The notes under the pieces are model-generated. The model saw only the letters and a list, made by a program, of their open reading frames with translations, was not told the origin of the DNA and searched no databases. Made by a program: the position numbers and the translations under genes. From Manduca sexta (lineage: Eukaryota > Arthropoda > Insecta > Lepidoptera > Sphingidae): a stretch of DNA of 64,000 bases. The stretch spans positions 2,480,001-2,544,000 of the forward strand of contig NC_051124.1 of NCBI RefSeq assembly GCF_014839805.1, read 5' to 3'. Below are positions 10,667-23,282 of this stretch, one piece after another. Each line of letters begins with the position of its first letter. The stretch's first letter is position 1.

Positions 10667-13600
10667 AGGACTGTCCTGAGTTACTAGTACTTACTACTTT
10701 ACTAAATGAGTTCACATCACACAAAACACCAATTTCAAAGAAAACCTATAATGTAAGGTCATCAAGGGCAGGCTAAGTCAGTCCGCAAGAAACTCAGTGG
10801 ATGATTACACACCGTCAAGCGCGCATCAAGCCAGTCTGTCAAGCAAGACACGGAAATAGATTATAACATTCCATAGGCATACCAAGCGTGCGATTTTCAC
10901 GTTCTAGCGTTACTAAATGGTTAATTTATCGTTTTATATTTACTTCGTCTTGCTAGTTTAGCGGCAACGAACGTCGGTTCTCAACTGGAGGTCTTAAATT
11001 GAATTCTGGCGCAAAAGTCAGTTTTCATACAAATGCATCGATCGAAACAAAATTAATATTTATTACTGGGATGAAGTTGACATTTAATTTTATTGTTTTG
11101 ACACCTTTTTAAAGAAACATTCATAGTCAGAGATAAGACTGATTATTTGATTCAGATTTAATGTAACAAACAAGTATAAAATGAGAATTATGCCATATTA
11201 TAGTAAGATTGATAAGATATAGGAAGGTTATAGCCTTAGATAACGAGGGTACACTTGCTATGTAAACCTAGGTAATAATATTATTGTCACAATTAATAAC
11301 AAAGAGTTGATCGTCATATTTTTTCCATTATTCCATTCACCAAAATATTTTTGATTTAATGTTGCATGTCAAGGATTTTATTCGTTTTACAATAATTTAT
11401 ATTAAGTTCATTTGAGAAATCATTAGATAATCCTATAGAAATCATCTATAATCTTGAGAATTTTTCAAAACTCTTACTTCTTACTAGTATTAAAATGGGA
11501 AAGTTTGAGAAAATGTTTAGATGTTTGTTAGAAGTAAACGCAGAAACAATTGAAGGGATTTATGTTAAATTTAGCACTCGGATAGACTATGTCTTGGATT
11601 AACATTTAGGGTACTTTATTCTTAATAATTTGCTTCCATGGAAAATAAGGTAATTTTTAATCTATTTTTGAAATGGATGGCGCTGACGTCCTAGCGGCAC
11701 TTTTGTAATGGGAAAGGCCTTTTACGGGCGAAACCGCGAGCAACACCAAGTTAATAATAATTTACAGTCCATTTTTTACAAGATTTGGAAGCAATACATT
11801 GCACAGACGTTAAGACAAACCCATTAGCTTAAAGTGTAAAGCCCCCACATACAGGAGAAAGTTAAATAATATGTATTAATTATTCACGTGTTTACCAGTC
11901 CACCTTCCCTGTCACATAACATGAGTGCCAAGTCTATGAATTACCATAGTTTTTTGCTTTACAGTGTTATACACAATTTCATATCTATACACAAGGGAGT
12001 AGTAACAAGGGTTTGTACCCTTCGAGTAATGAACCCTCCCCTACCATTAAAATCACAAATAAAAGTGTATTGAACAAGCTAAAAATTGCCATAAAGTACT
12101 AGGGTAGCATGAAGGGCGCGGAGCACTTAATTATATTGGTGGGGCTTTGGAAAAGCGTGCCCGATTTTAGTAGATGCAACATTCAATACGTAATATGGCA
12201 GATAGGTCAGGATCAGAAAACTTTAAATAACCTAGGAGATTAGCAGATCCTAAATTCGGAATCAAAGTAGTATTATAAAATATTTGGCACTTTTTACTAA
12301 ATGGTAAAGGTAAAGGCAAGCATTTGATGCTGTAACGGAGTATTAATGTTAAGGCTACCACCAGCTTTGTCAAATATCAACCGTCTGGTTTCCCAAAAAA
12401 ATGTTCAGATATCTGACAAATTCTTGCTCAATCAGTATAATTTATTGTAAAGTAAAAAGTCGCGGGACAATGACTATCAAAGCCAGTTTAAAATAACAAA
12501 AAATCTGAAAGGTCAATGTCCAGGTCATATTCGTGAAAATAATGCTTCCAATAAAACCAGTGGAATTCTCAGAAAAATAGCCAATATAAAAACCCTCACA
12601 GACTGACTTTAAAATCTGAATGTACATGTTTTTTCATTTTAGACCAAAACAAAGCCTTTACCGCTTGAAACTCTACGCCGTCATGAACCTTGATCATTGT
12701 TTTCATAAAAACATAATTTGAAAAGCATGCGCGCGCTATCAGCATTTCTCTTTATCACCGTGTTTGTGCAAACAGTTATAATTCCGATGAAGTCGAGCCA
12801 TTAGGTGTTCATTTTCTGATGGTAAAGGGCTTTTACGGTATTTCCACATAGGTTTATGGTTGAGATAAGATATCCACTTTTGTTATACAGAGACGTAAAT
12901 TTTTTGGTAATGACCAGAACAAAAAGGCATTGGCATATTCCATACTTCATTTCAGATGTTTTAGTTTGTGAATTTTCAAGATCCACAAAGTACATTATTT
13001 TTTCATTAACTTATTTGCGTTTTAATCTTTATACAGTATTTTTAAATAATAGTTTCAAAGTAATTATTGTCGAAAATTCAAAACTTCCACTTCCCATATC
13101 TTCCATCAGTATTTTTGAACGTTTTTTGAATTTCTATTCCTTGTTATAAAGAGAGGAGCGCAGTTCGCTCACACGTCTCTTGCATACCAATTGTTAATGC
13201 ATACATTATTCATACCAACCTGTACCATGAACAAAGGGCGGGTCTATAACACTAGTCTCTGGATATAGCTTTGCTTATTGTCTTCGCGTCTATGGATCTA
13301 ATTTGAATAGCATAATGATTTTCAAGCCTGACGCGAAACAAATAACACTTAAATAATATTATAGGTACATTTCGATTCCTTTATCGCCCTCTTGTTTTAA
13401 TGTTCTAAAATTTCTATTAAACGAATAACTCAGCAATTTTCTATAGATGGTCTGTAAAATTATATATCCTAAATTAGTAACAATATTTTTGTTTCTGATT
13501 TGCCTCGTTTTACTAATTGGTTTCAATATACGCCGCCAATTGTCGATTTATACAAATTTGAAGCTGCGAAGTTAGAAACTTTATGAATACCTAGACTTTT

Positions 13601-13984
13601 TATTTTACATCGCATTAAGTTTTATCGAAGTTATCCAATGTGTATGTCAAGAAAAGTCAATAATAAACATTTGATGATATGACTAATGGAAGTCATCGCG
13701 TGATGTTTATGCGATAAAATTGAGTAATTTGAAAACATCATAATCATTGTAATGCGTCGTTAATATAAAAATATCATATGATGTCTGCAGACAAAATTTG
13801 TCGTAGTAGAATAACAAAAGAGTAATAAAAAAATACAAAAAGTCTATAGATTATAACAAAATTAGTCTGATAAGAAAATAATGAATAATTATTTCTATAC
13901 AAACGCTAACGTCGCGCCTTTTATTTTCAAATAAATTAAATTCATAAAGAACTATATTTTTTAAGACTATCTTATTATATTATA
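10667..13984. other. Unassigned AT-rich intronic sequence
   Basis: No gene recognised. A short remnant of the ACTAGCTTTTGC family ('ttttacgggcgaaaccgcga') sits at 11711-11750. Open frames here are under 100 codons, with no recognisable domain. Confidence 0.6.
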
Positions 13985-14214
13985 TATACATCACTACAAT
14001 CTATATATTATAACACAAAGTCCCTTTTCCGTCTGTGTGTATGTTATCGATTTTCTCAAAATCTACCAAACGGATGTTTTTGAAATTTGGTATGGAGATA
14101 GTTTAAGACCCTGGAAAGGTTATAGGCTACTTTCTATCCCTGAAAAATATATAGCAAGATCTTTATCTTGGAAAACTCCTTCACGCAGGTGAAACCGCGA
14201 GCAAAAGCTAGTAT
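13985..14214 (-). repeat. ACTAGCTTTTGC-type repeat, copy 2
   Basis: Minus-strand copy starting tactagcttttgctcgcgg and containing 'gaaggagttttcc', 'aagtagcctataaccttt' and, at its other end, 'aaaagggactttgtg'. Probably full length. Confidence 0.75.
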
Positions 14215-15775
14215 TCTATAATATCCTATATTGAATCTACAAACAGACAAACCCGTTCAAATTATAATTATAATAAAACGTACGCCACAGAGTTTCCGGT
14301 CGAAATAATTATACTTAGGTACCTGTGTCATAGTAATGAATTTCAATGGACAATGGATAGCGTCATACTGCGCACGAGTTGAGTGACCGTCTCATCGAAA
14401 TGTCAAACCAGATTTATATAAAACACGTGAATTGGTAAACGACATTTCGAAGATTTAAAAAAAAAAGAAATTGACGACATAATTCCCAAATCGTTTTATC
14501 CACTGTTTATTATATCTAGATTTCATCATACATTATATATTATTATCTAACTCTCATGGCATTTTAGATATTTCCATACACACTATGTATTATGTTATTA
14601 CATACCTACTTATATATTAATCCACGTATTTTCAACCTTATTGTTTCTTCAATATATTTTCACCTCTGTTCACATTACATTATGTCCGTATTTTTTTTAC
14701 CTATAAAGCGCGTAACTTTCTGCTAAATTTTCAATGACCTTTTCTCTTCAAAAGGTCATATTAGTTAGACGTTTGGCGGAGTTGCATTGTCAAATTGTCG
14801 ACGAGTAAAAACAGTTTTGTGTTTTTGTCACCTCAAATGTCATTCATCAGAGAAAGCAAGACGAAGTCAAAATATATAATGTATGGTTATACTTCACAAA
14901 TAGACGTGAAGTTGTAATTCATGGGAGATCGTTATAGATTGAAATCAATATCAGATTTTTACTTATATGTTATTTAAAAAATAACATATAACTAAAAATC
15001 TGAAACATTAACTTCCTATAGTTTGCCGTAGGCGTATTTTATATTAATTCATAGTATGACACGCCTCTGACCTTGGTAGGTCGTAATTAATTTTAAATTA
15101 TTACAAAGACCGGGTCGAAGGTCATAGTGAGATTTATATTGTCATTCATATTCGGCAATTGTCTCTCCTTCCGTTTTCATATTACAATTTAAAAATAAAA
15201 TAATACAAGGGAAATCTACGTTTAAACTTATATTCATTCATAATCAACACATTTCAAAATTATATTTACACTTACTACTTTAATTCAATTTTTAGATTGC
15301 GACTGCACCGTTGAATGATAATGATTTTGCCAATGTCATATTAGGCATTTAAGACTTGTTTCGCTTTGTTCCAAAGATTTTAGATAACTAAGGACGATGA
15401 CACTGTGACATTTTTTTTTGTTTCGACTTGTCATTGTTCTGAAGGTTTCGAATCCAGATGAGAAAATTACATCATGGTAACGTTAAGGTTATCATCGTCC
15501 ACAATAGCTAAAGAGCTACTCGAAAATTTTAATCTATTTCAAATTATGTAAAGCGGCAACATAATTTATAGCTATTAAATCAAATTAAATTTTTTGTACC
15601 GCTTAGAGTCGATGTGAAGTTTTAACATATTCAATAGTTGTTACTTGCACATTTCTCAGTTCTTGAATACGATTCTATTATTTTTTTAGCGAATCGATTC
15701 TAAATACAAAGTTTTGGAATGTTAAATATCTTCATTAAACATTACGTATAATAATTTCACCCTAAAATTGTCTGG
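14215..15775. other. Unassigned sequence with one long hairpin
   Basis: Apart from the hairpin at 14951-15003 and a smaller one at 14733-14758 (ATGACCTTTT/AAAAGGTCAT), nothing recognisable. Confidence 0.6.
14951..15003. repeat. 53-bp near-perfect hairpin
   Basis: Arms 14951-14975 (TCAGATTTTTACTTATATGT...) and 14979-15003 are complementary over 25 bp with one mismatch and a 3-nt centre. It is AT-rich. The shape fits a minimal foldback element; the tiny loop argues against a microRNA precursor. Confidence 0.8.
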
Positions 15776-15897
15776 AACAGATCGCTCTTAGCGATAAGAC
15801 CGCCTTTTGTTGCACTTGCTATGGTTAATTTCAATATGTATTTTATTCTTTTACTTAGGTGGTATTGAATAAAGAATTATCTATCTATCTACCTATT
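15776..15897 (+). repeat. 3' tail of a non-LTR (LINE) retrotransposon
   Basis: Contains 'gcgataagaccgcctttt', 'gttgcacttgctatggtta', 'cttttacttaggtggt', a polyadenylation-like AATAAAG and a terminal (ATCT)n run. This arrangement is typical of 3' ends of lepidopteran jockey/CR1-type LINEs. Clade assignment is from memory of such tails; no ORF remains. Confidence 0.65.
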
Positions 15898-17570
15898 CCA
15901 AAAGTATCTACATCTAAATTTGCCTATTACTTTCAAACAAACACCCGTCCATTGCATATCACAGAACTAAACCAAGCAAGACCATGTACCTGTTTGTATA
16001 TACAGCACATGCCAACAATGCGTGTAGATCCGGTCCTGACACTGACAAAGCTGGATCGTGACGACAGCTTGCAAAACGCCTTCAAAGGCATGCGGCTTGC
16101 GGCGCACTCATAACATGCCGCGAAAATCATGCGTTAGGGTTTAATAAGTAAGGTACGTAGCGCTAGAGAGATATTTTATTTAAGATAACGAAATAGTAAT
16201 ATACAAATCATAATAGATGATAATATTATAAGCTATTCAAGCATAATGTAGCTAGCGAAAAAAACTGAAATAATAATATACAAATCATACTGGATTAAAA
16301 TAGTATTAGTTATTGAAATAAAATGCAGCTTTCTATTAAGTAGTAAGAAAGTATTTACTTAGTTCCAGGGATTGTATATAAAAACAAAATTTGTCAGGGT
16401 TCGTGTTGCAACAAGCACCGTAAATATCCTTGTGAGGCAACCGCTATAATTTTGTAAGTTTTGAGTCGCGGTTTTCAAATCACATCAATATTGCATAAAG
16501 TTTAATACTTCATCACAGTTTATGCACAAGACAATGCAAAAAACGTTTACGTATATAGCCATAAAATACAAAATCGTTCGCGCCATTAATTACGTAATTC
16601 TTGCTAACAAAAACACCAGTCCTAACTACTTTACTGCGGGCACAACCCGACCACCCGTAGAGGGAGCAGAGGTCCCGACTTGAATGACAATGTGCCTTTT
16701 TTATCACGACAGGAACATCAGTGCATCCTTCAACAAAGATAGAATTATTATATATATTACAAGCAACATGTTGGGCAACATTGTGAGACTAATTTGTTCC
16801 TAGCATTTTGAATGTTTTGCTTTGCAGCATTAGCGTGTTTTGTTTAAAGAAATAATAGACTTTGTGTGATTTACGTTTAAAGTTAACTTTTGTTTGAAGT
16901 TGACGACGCAAGTATTTTGATGTATACGGGCAGTCATTTCGATGACAATGTAGCGCGTTGTTGTGCGATGTTGAGCGTCATGTGTCTTAACGTATTGATT
17001 ATATAAATATAATAAAAGCCGTGAATGACACAACCTGCTTGTTCTTGTTCTGAGACACAACCAGAAATCATAGACAATTTTATTTAATTGGATTTATTTA
17101 TGTTGTCATGCGTACAATAAACTCAGCAACCACAGACAAATCATTGTATAGATCAAAAGTGAAGGTGACTGCGAAATGTCGAGCCCACGGCAACTACTCT
17201 ACAATTATTCGCGTGTCTATGCCAAGTTATCTATTGAAGCTTGACAAGGAGCAAAATAATTGTATGCAAAGATTGTGTGACAGGTAAACGGGGGCTATAC
17301 TATTTAATGTTTGGTGTAATGCAATGTATTATTTTGTATAGTTTTGCTACTATTTAGAAGAACCAAAGCGCTTCACAGGCGAACAAATTATAAATCAATT
17401 TTTTTTTAATGAAGATAATACCATTCGTTCCATTAAAAAAATCAGTTTCAAAGCAATAAATTTAACTTTGTTTCTTATATTAGGAAGTCGAGAAAAAAAC
17501 AAATTAAAATACTTCCACTTTTCTAATCACCAAAATTTTTAGCATCTAAAAGGAGTTCTACCCACATTGT
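15898..17570. other. Unassigned sequence, including a GC-richer open segment at 15990-16165
   Basis: The segment around 16004-16113 is open on the plus strand after an ag (ending ...MRLAAHS then stop), and on the minus strand it is bordered by 'tctctctag' and 'acag|gtacat'. Neither reading matches a protein I know. The remaining 1.4 kb is AT-rich and featureless. Confidence 0.4.
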
Positions 17571-17593
17571 GCGGGATGACGTCATCATCCCGC
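17571..17593. promoter_or_regulatory. Interrupted palindrome containing a CRE-type TGACGTCA site
   Basis: GCGGGATGA and TCATCCCGC flank CGTCA, so a consensus CREB/ATF octamer (17577-17584) lies inside a larger inverted repeat, preceded by 'tacccacattgtg'. A similar 'tacccacatgTGACGTCATC' occurs at 20981-21000. Could be a transcription factor site or simply part of an unnamed repeat; function is not shown. Confidence 0.35.
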
Positions 17594-17902
17594 GATCCTT
17601 GTTCAATGGAGAAGAAAGTGCGCTGGCGCATTGGGGCGCGGTCAAGGACATGTTACTGCGTAGTTTGAGCTTTCAACGGAGCTTTAGTATTTTATTTTTT
17701 AAGCATACGGCTGCTGCTTTAGAGTCAAGGTTTTAAATGCTAAATGAGAAGCCATATTTGGTAGTTGGTACAAGTTTCTTGTGTTTGTTTATTTTTTAAA
17801 TAGCAAATGACTATAGTGATATTAGCTTTGTACAAGAAACTACATAATTACTTTTAAATATAATTATTATATTTGGCGTAATTTCCTATTTTATTTTTAA
17901 CT

Positions 17903-18190
17903 AGTTGACCCGACAGACGTTGTCCCATCTTAACTATGAATTTGCAGCGCGCATTCTGTCAATCATTGACAGTTATTTCAAACAATTGACAGTTATATAA
18001 AATTAATATTTTCGTTAAGTTTCTTAAATTATCTAATTTTTCGCGCATTTTTTTAAATTTTTTCTTTCATAAGAACCTTCTCCTCACAATAACAGACACA
18101 ACAACAAAAAAATAGTGAAATCGGTCCAGCCGTTCACGCGTGTTGGCGTGACCAAGGGAAATGGGATTCATTTTTATATGTATAGATTCC
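17903..18190 (+). repeat. ACTAGTTGACCC-type interspersed repeat, copy 1
   Basis: Runs from actagttgacccgacagacg through 'tgaatttgcagcgcgcattc' and 'cggtccagccgttcacgcg' to 'catttttatatgtatagatt'. The second copy, at 34563-34845, aligns along its whole length. Non-coding; superfamily unknown. Confidence 0.8.
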
Positions 18191-18279
18191 ATACTTTATA
18201 TTCGTGTAATATGACAAATATCCACATAAAAATTATTTCCAGGAAAAAAAACTAACTAAGTTACATCTTTTTCTTCTTC

Positions 18280-18370
18280 AGAACCCCACTGCTATATACA
18301 TCTCCGCGAAGAATTTCCAGACCAACCTATTAGAGGCGACCTGTATCCAGTGGGTTCCGTCTAATTTTTG
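18280..18370 (+). repeat. Fragment of a common lepidopteran repeat
   Basis: Contains 'atacatctccgcgaagaatt', 'cagaccaacctattagaggc' and 'cctgtatccagtgggttcc'. Related wording occurs at 21270-21345. Fragment only. Confidence 0.5.
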
Positions 18371-19950
18371 GGAATAATAATTACCAAGCAAGCAAGGAGG
18401 TAGTATAACCTAACACGTTACCTAAGTTCATAAAGTTGATTACATTTAACTATTCCGCACACTTGTCTTACACAAACATGTGATTACCGAATGACCGTGT
18501 CACATGGTGTTTTAGGGTCAATCAGCCCGTAACCGCGCGGAATCGATGCCAATTAACACGCCACCGGCATTTTATTGCTTTTGAACGCGATTTTGTTTGC
18601 TTTTTGTGTTGGTATGCGAGGAATTCATTGTTATTTCGACTGATGACCAATAATTTGTGTGAAATTGTGTATGAAATGTGATAGTCGTATTCATGCATTT
18701 ATCCTGAGAGGTATTTTGCTGAGGCGTAACTAGTCTTGTATGTTTCCCAACCATAATGTGCAAATAAATTTCGTATAATGATACAGGGCACGAACATAAC
18801 TCCGTAGGACGTATACAATCAAACATTTTCAAAATATATCCAACCCGAAAATCGAAGCCGATACCTTGTTATTTTACGGGAAGTACTTATGCCATAATTT
18901 ATAAATAAAGACATAAAAAATTGAATTTAACTGCTATTATTCTTTATATGCAAGTTAAAACCGTTTTATAAATATCATAATAATTGTCTAATGACATAAC
19001 AGTGACCCCCGACCGCTATCTTTTCATCAAAACAAACTAACCTCCCGTATCACCTTGCACACACCTTGACCGGAATGAATTCGACAATCACATAACCACA
19101 CATAAACAATCATTGTAGTCCACATAACAGAATTAGAGAAAATTGTTTTAAAAATTTCGAACTGGCAGCCTGTGCTGAATTTCGCAACAATTTCACAACA
19201 ATGAACTGTCACAATGACAGGTGACAGCTGTCAGATGACACTACAAAGAGGCGTTCGAAAGTAGGTTGCAAGCAAATTAGAGGTTGCCCGCATGTCACGG
19301 ACTTCGCAACAGATTTCTATCTTCAATTGCTTTCTCGGTGCATATGCATGTTGATTTTTAAGTTAACCGCTATTTTTCACAACTATCAGTTGGGACACGT
19401 TTCGTTCATTTTTTTAGAATTCAGTTGCTATTTCCATTACTTACAAGTCTCACATTAACGTTAAATGCCCAAAAAAAATCTGCAATTCGGTTCCCCGTCC
19501 TTAAAGATTTGCAAAACTCTTAAAATTGTTTTATGTTGCCAAAATCCTACGACTAGTCCTTTTGTTAAGAAAGTACCATAAATTCTCTGGAAAACGTCCA
19601 TGTACATTACTTGCCTATTACTATAAGCAGTAATACTTGCATATTACTGCACTAGTAACTCTGTTAGTAAAGAAGAAAAATATGCTAAGGTTACCTATTT
19701 TACACTATTCGACTTTTTCACAGACAGACAAAACACTTTTTGTATACGTAAATACTTGGTCACGAGCCAAGTTGGCTAGTTGGTCTTTGGAACAGTTACC
19801 GCGAATCTAGACCAATGCCCCCTATTATTTAAACAATGGATGACGTTGGGAGGCTTTTCGAAAAGTACGAAACTTTAAATATTTTTTTCAATTTTACATG
19901 GAATGTAGGTTATGGTATTGTAGTAGAGAATAAGTAATAAATAATTTTGA
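18371..19950. other. Unassigned AT-rich sequence
   Basis: No gene, RNA or recognised repeat was identified in this stretch. Confidence 0.55.
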
Positions 19951-20047
19951 GTATACAGGATGTTCAAAATAATGTATATCAACTACCGCAGGGAAAAACC
20001 ATCATCACCCATAAATTGTATTATCTATCGTGTAACATCCTGTATAC
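19951..20047. mobile_element. 97-bp MITE-like element with perfect 14-bp inverted ends
   Basis: GTATACAGGATGTT at the left and its exact inverse AACATCCTGTATAC at the right. The core ACAGGATGTT is shared with the hairpin at 6953-7012. A further 'gttacagcctgtataatt' lies 55 bp to the right and may be another end of the same family. Confidence 0.6.
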
Positions 20048-21980
20048 ATAATTAATAAGTAATAGCAATTTATGAGTTCAATAGCTTCCAACTCATCCGT
20101 GTTACAGCCTGTATAATTATTTGAAAATAACAATATAAAAGCTCAACATGTTTTTACTTTTACTAGCAGAGACCGCAATCAAGCTAGGGTTACTTAAAAT
20201 AATTGTTATTTCTATTTATAAACAATACAACACAACCATGAACGCTCTACATGTCGTAACAACATGAAGAATTAAAAATGGATCGGGCTTTCTTAGGTCT
20301 CCAAAACTGTCTGATAACCATACAGCACAAAATATTAAGAAAAACAATAATGCTATTTCAAAATAATGACATAATAATCATTCAAATTTAACTGCCGTCT
20401 CCCTAGAGATAAAAATCAAAACGAACATGGAGTTGGTATGACCAATGACGCTGTCATATTGTACGACTTGAATTTACATAATGTTAACTTGTTAGGACAC
20501 GTACACACGTGTAGAAACGTGTGGAATTTGGGAGCGGAAAGCTATAATACGTTAAACAGTTTTTGTATTCGTTCGTGGGACTTGTGTGAGTCATCTTGGA
20601 CACTTTATTTCTACTGTTTAATAGCAATAAAGCATTATTGTATTTTATTCTGCGCCTTCTAAGTATTTATCCCGATTTCATTTTGCTTCTGTGCATGTTA
20701 CACAAAATTTTATTTAGTTCTTACATCCAGACGCCTGCGCGTTAATCCAATATGAAAAAAAAAACAGATTATTGTGATAGAAAATACCTTATAAGTGTTA
20801 TCCGCCTCGGGAAACAATAGGGTACCGGACTCATTTTTGTTCTTTACTATTATCAAATATTTACATAATATAAATTATAACGCAGAAGGAATTATTGAAA
20901 TCCGGTAAAAAATCAACAAGTTATAAGTCTTTGAATTTCGGTGGAAGGGGTAATTAACAAGAAACTGAAAAGAGACGAAATACCCACATGTGACGTCATC
21001 GGGAATTACGACGCGTGCAAAAAAAAGAGATGAAGCGATATCCCCACATCGCGCCCACTTCTACACGTTACAATATTTTAAATATGAATTACTCGCTCAT
21101 TTTTTAACCAATATCTATGCAGTTTTCGCAGGAGTGCTTCTTTTTCGTATTATTAGCCACTACATATAGAATAATGTACAAAATCAAGCATAGGCCGGTC
21201 CCCTATTCCACGACCTCTACAGCCTACATAGGCGACCACAAGGCAAACGAGGCGGTCCCTCCACTGATCATCACATTCTTCAGCCTTTGGAAGTCCACTG
21301 CTAAACATAGGCCCTAAAGATTTTCAAACCAAACTATTAGAAGCAATGCATCTAGTAGTTCCTCCACAGAACTAAAATGAATAAAAATAATTTTACTAAA
21401 ACAAAACCCACATAACTGTGTTACGTCCATGTATAGTTATTATGTACTGTTAGCACAGAAACCGCAAGTTATATGAAGAAGCCTTAATGCTCAGTGACCG
21501 TGTAGGTAATTAGGAACTAAATCCGTGTCAGATAAAACATCTGGTAAACTCTGGAAGAAATTTCCTAACATTTGTACTCGAGTTTTAAACTGACCATCTA
21601 TTTAGGGTTCCGTATCTGAAAGGAAACCCTTATAGGATCACTTTTTATCCGTTTGTCTGTCTGACTGTCCTTTTTCTGAACAACACAGATAAGTATGGAG
21701 TCGGAATTTATATCAAATACTTAGGTTTACGATCTCTTTCACCTACGATCCAAACTTATAAGTCCATGAGATATATTCCTGTATATTTTAAGTGTATTCT
21801 CGCATTTTTTCGGATATTACAAGGTAATCAAAACCTATAGGGTACTTCTCGTTAACCGAGATTCATAAAATTTAGAAAGTATGTACATCTTACAGCATAT
21901 GTATTAAGAAAAAAATATTTTAAAAACATAAAAGCTAGTTTCTAGTGAAGCAGGGAAAACTTAACAGGGATGTATATACC
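20048..21980. other. Unassigned sequence with repeat fragments
   Basis: Holds a second TGACGTCA octamer (20991-20998), a fragment with 'ttcagcctttggaagtccac' and 'aaacataggccct' (21270-21345), and a fragment starting 'tagggttccgtatctgaaag' with 'gtttgtctgtctgactgtc' (21603-21670); both fragment types are frequent in Lepidoptera. No gene was recognised. Confidence 0.5.
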
Positions 21981-23282
21981 TAGTCTTGCCATAAATATTG
22001 TAATAAAGAAAAAAGAAAATTGTTAACTGCAAATAACATTTATTACTTTTACAGTGTGTCAGTTTAATACATAAATATAAAACAATTAAAAATATAAAAA
22101 GCTTATTCGAAGTGGTCTCCATTGGCTGCAATACAGTCCTTTAAACGATGAGGCCAGTTATCAATAGAAGCACGCACTCTTTCCATGGGAAAATTCTTCA
22201 CTGCCAATCGTATAGATTGTTTTAGGGACTCAAATTATCATGGCGTTTAGAGCAAGCTGTACTCTCTAAAACTGACCACAAATCATAATCCAGCGGATTA
22301 AGATCGGGACTAGACGACGGCCAGTCTTCAGCTCTGATGAAGTCCGAAACGTTCGATTCCAACCAAGACTGCGTGGACCGAGCTTTATGACCCGGCGCCG
22401 AGTCTTGCTGGAAGGACCATACTTGGTTATTGAACATGGTGATGTTAAGGGGCTTAACTACCTTCTCAAGAATGGTATCTTGATACACTTGTGCCGATGT
22501 TTTGATACCTTTTTCACAAAAATATGGCTCAGTCACTCCTTCATAGCTAACACCCCACCAAACCATCACTGAAGTCGGATAATGTCCACGTTGCACTCTG
22601 TCGACTAATTGGGAAGCTTCCTTAGAGCTTTGAGCATAAATACGGTCATTTTGTTTGTTAAAATGTTGCTCAATTGTAAAAATTTTCTCATCCGTAAACA
22701 AAATTTTTCTGTGACCTCCCTTTGCGTACCGCTTCAGTAGTTGTTTCGATTTTACCACCCTATTCTTCTTTAAATTATCAGTTAAGAAATGGCCAGTGCG
22801 TCTCTTATAGGCTGCAAGTCCTAAGTCATCTTTTAAAATACGCGACATGGTTCTAGGTGCTATCTTCATTTCCCGAGATAAAATCTTTTGCTTTCGGACA
22901 GGATTTCTTCGAATTCTTTCCCTTACTGCTTTGACCACCTTTTTCGTACGAACACTACGTGGACGGCCAGATCTTTTTCTGTCACAAACAGAGGAGGTCT
23001 CATTGTACCTATTAATAGCCCGGTACACAAACATTTTACTAATACCAAGTGTATGGAGAGTTTTAAAAATTGCATTTGGCTCCATACCTACTTTGTGTAA
23101 TGCTATCACAGCGATTCGGTTCTCTTTATCACCCCACACCATTTTAATATCGCAAAATATTTTACAATGTATTGGCGCCAAAATGAGAAAACACAATGAA
23201 CAATCGTATAAAAATGACAGATTCGAAATTCAAATGTAATATTTTTTTATAATTAAGTGTAACAGTATTTATGGCCAGACTA
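21981..23282 (-). mobile_element. maT (DD37D) Tc1/mariner-type transposon, nearly intact
   Basis: The left end GTCTTGCCATAAATATTGT (from 21983) is the imperfect inverse of the right end (GTCTGGCCATAAATACTGT, ending at 23280). A TA dinucleotide lies on each side (21981-21982 and 23281-23282), the expected Tc1/mariner target duplication. Element length 1298 bp, the usual size. The transposase is on the minus strand and fills most of the element. Confidence 0.93.
22103..23142 (-). pseudogene. maT transposase (DD37D), one frameshift near the C-terminus
   Basis: Cuts and rejoins DNA at TA sites in the nucleus (family knowledge). The start at 23142 (MVWGDKENRIAVIALHK) is preferred over an upstream in-frame ATG because it lies inside the element and suits the family. 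Seen: paired helix-turn-helix region (residues 1-115) with the GRPRS linker at 59-63; catalytic Asp151 in LFTDEKIFTIE, Asp247 in FQQDSAPGH and Asp285 in SPDLNPLDYDLW. Exactly 37 residues separate the last two, which defines the DD37D/maT group (Bmmar1-like). The frame is open to about residue 301, then a small indel near 22229-22235 leads to an early stop at 22222. In the neighbouring frame the coding sequence continues about 42 codons to the TAA at 22105-22103, giving a normal length near 345 residues. The three catalytic residues are intact. Confidence 0.9.

Noticed and set aside
22222..23220. Upstream ATG of the maT frame (adds MCFLILAPIHCK...)
   Set aside because: The first residues of the maT family start at MVWG; the upstream extension lies between the gene and the inverted end.
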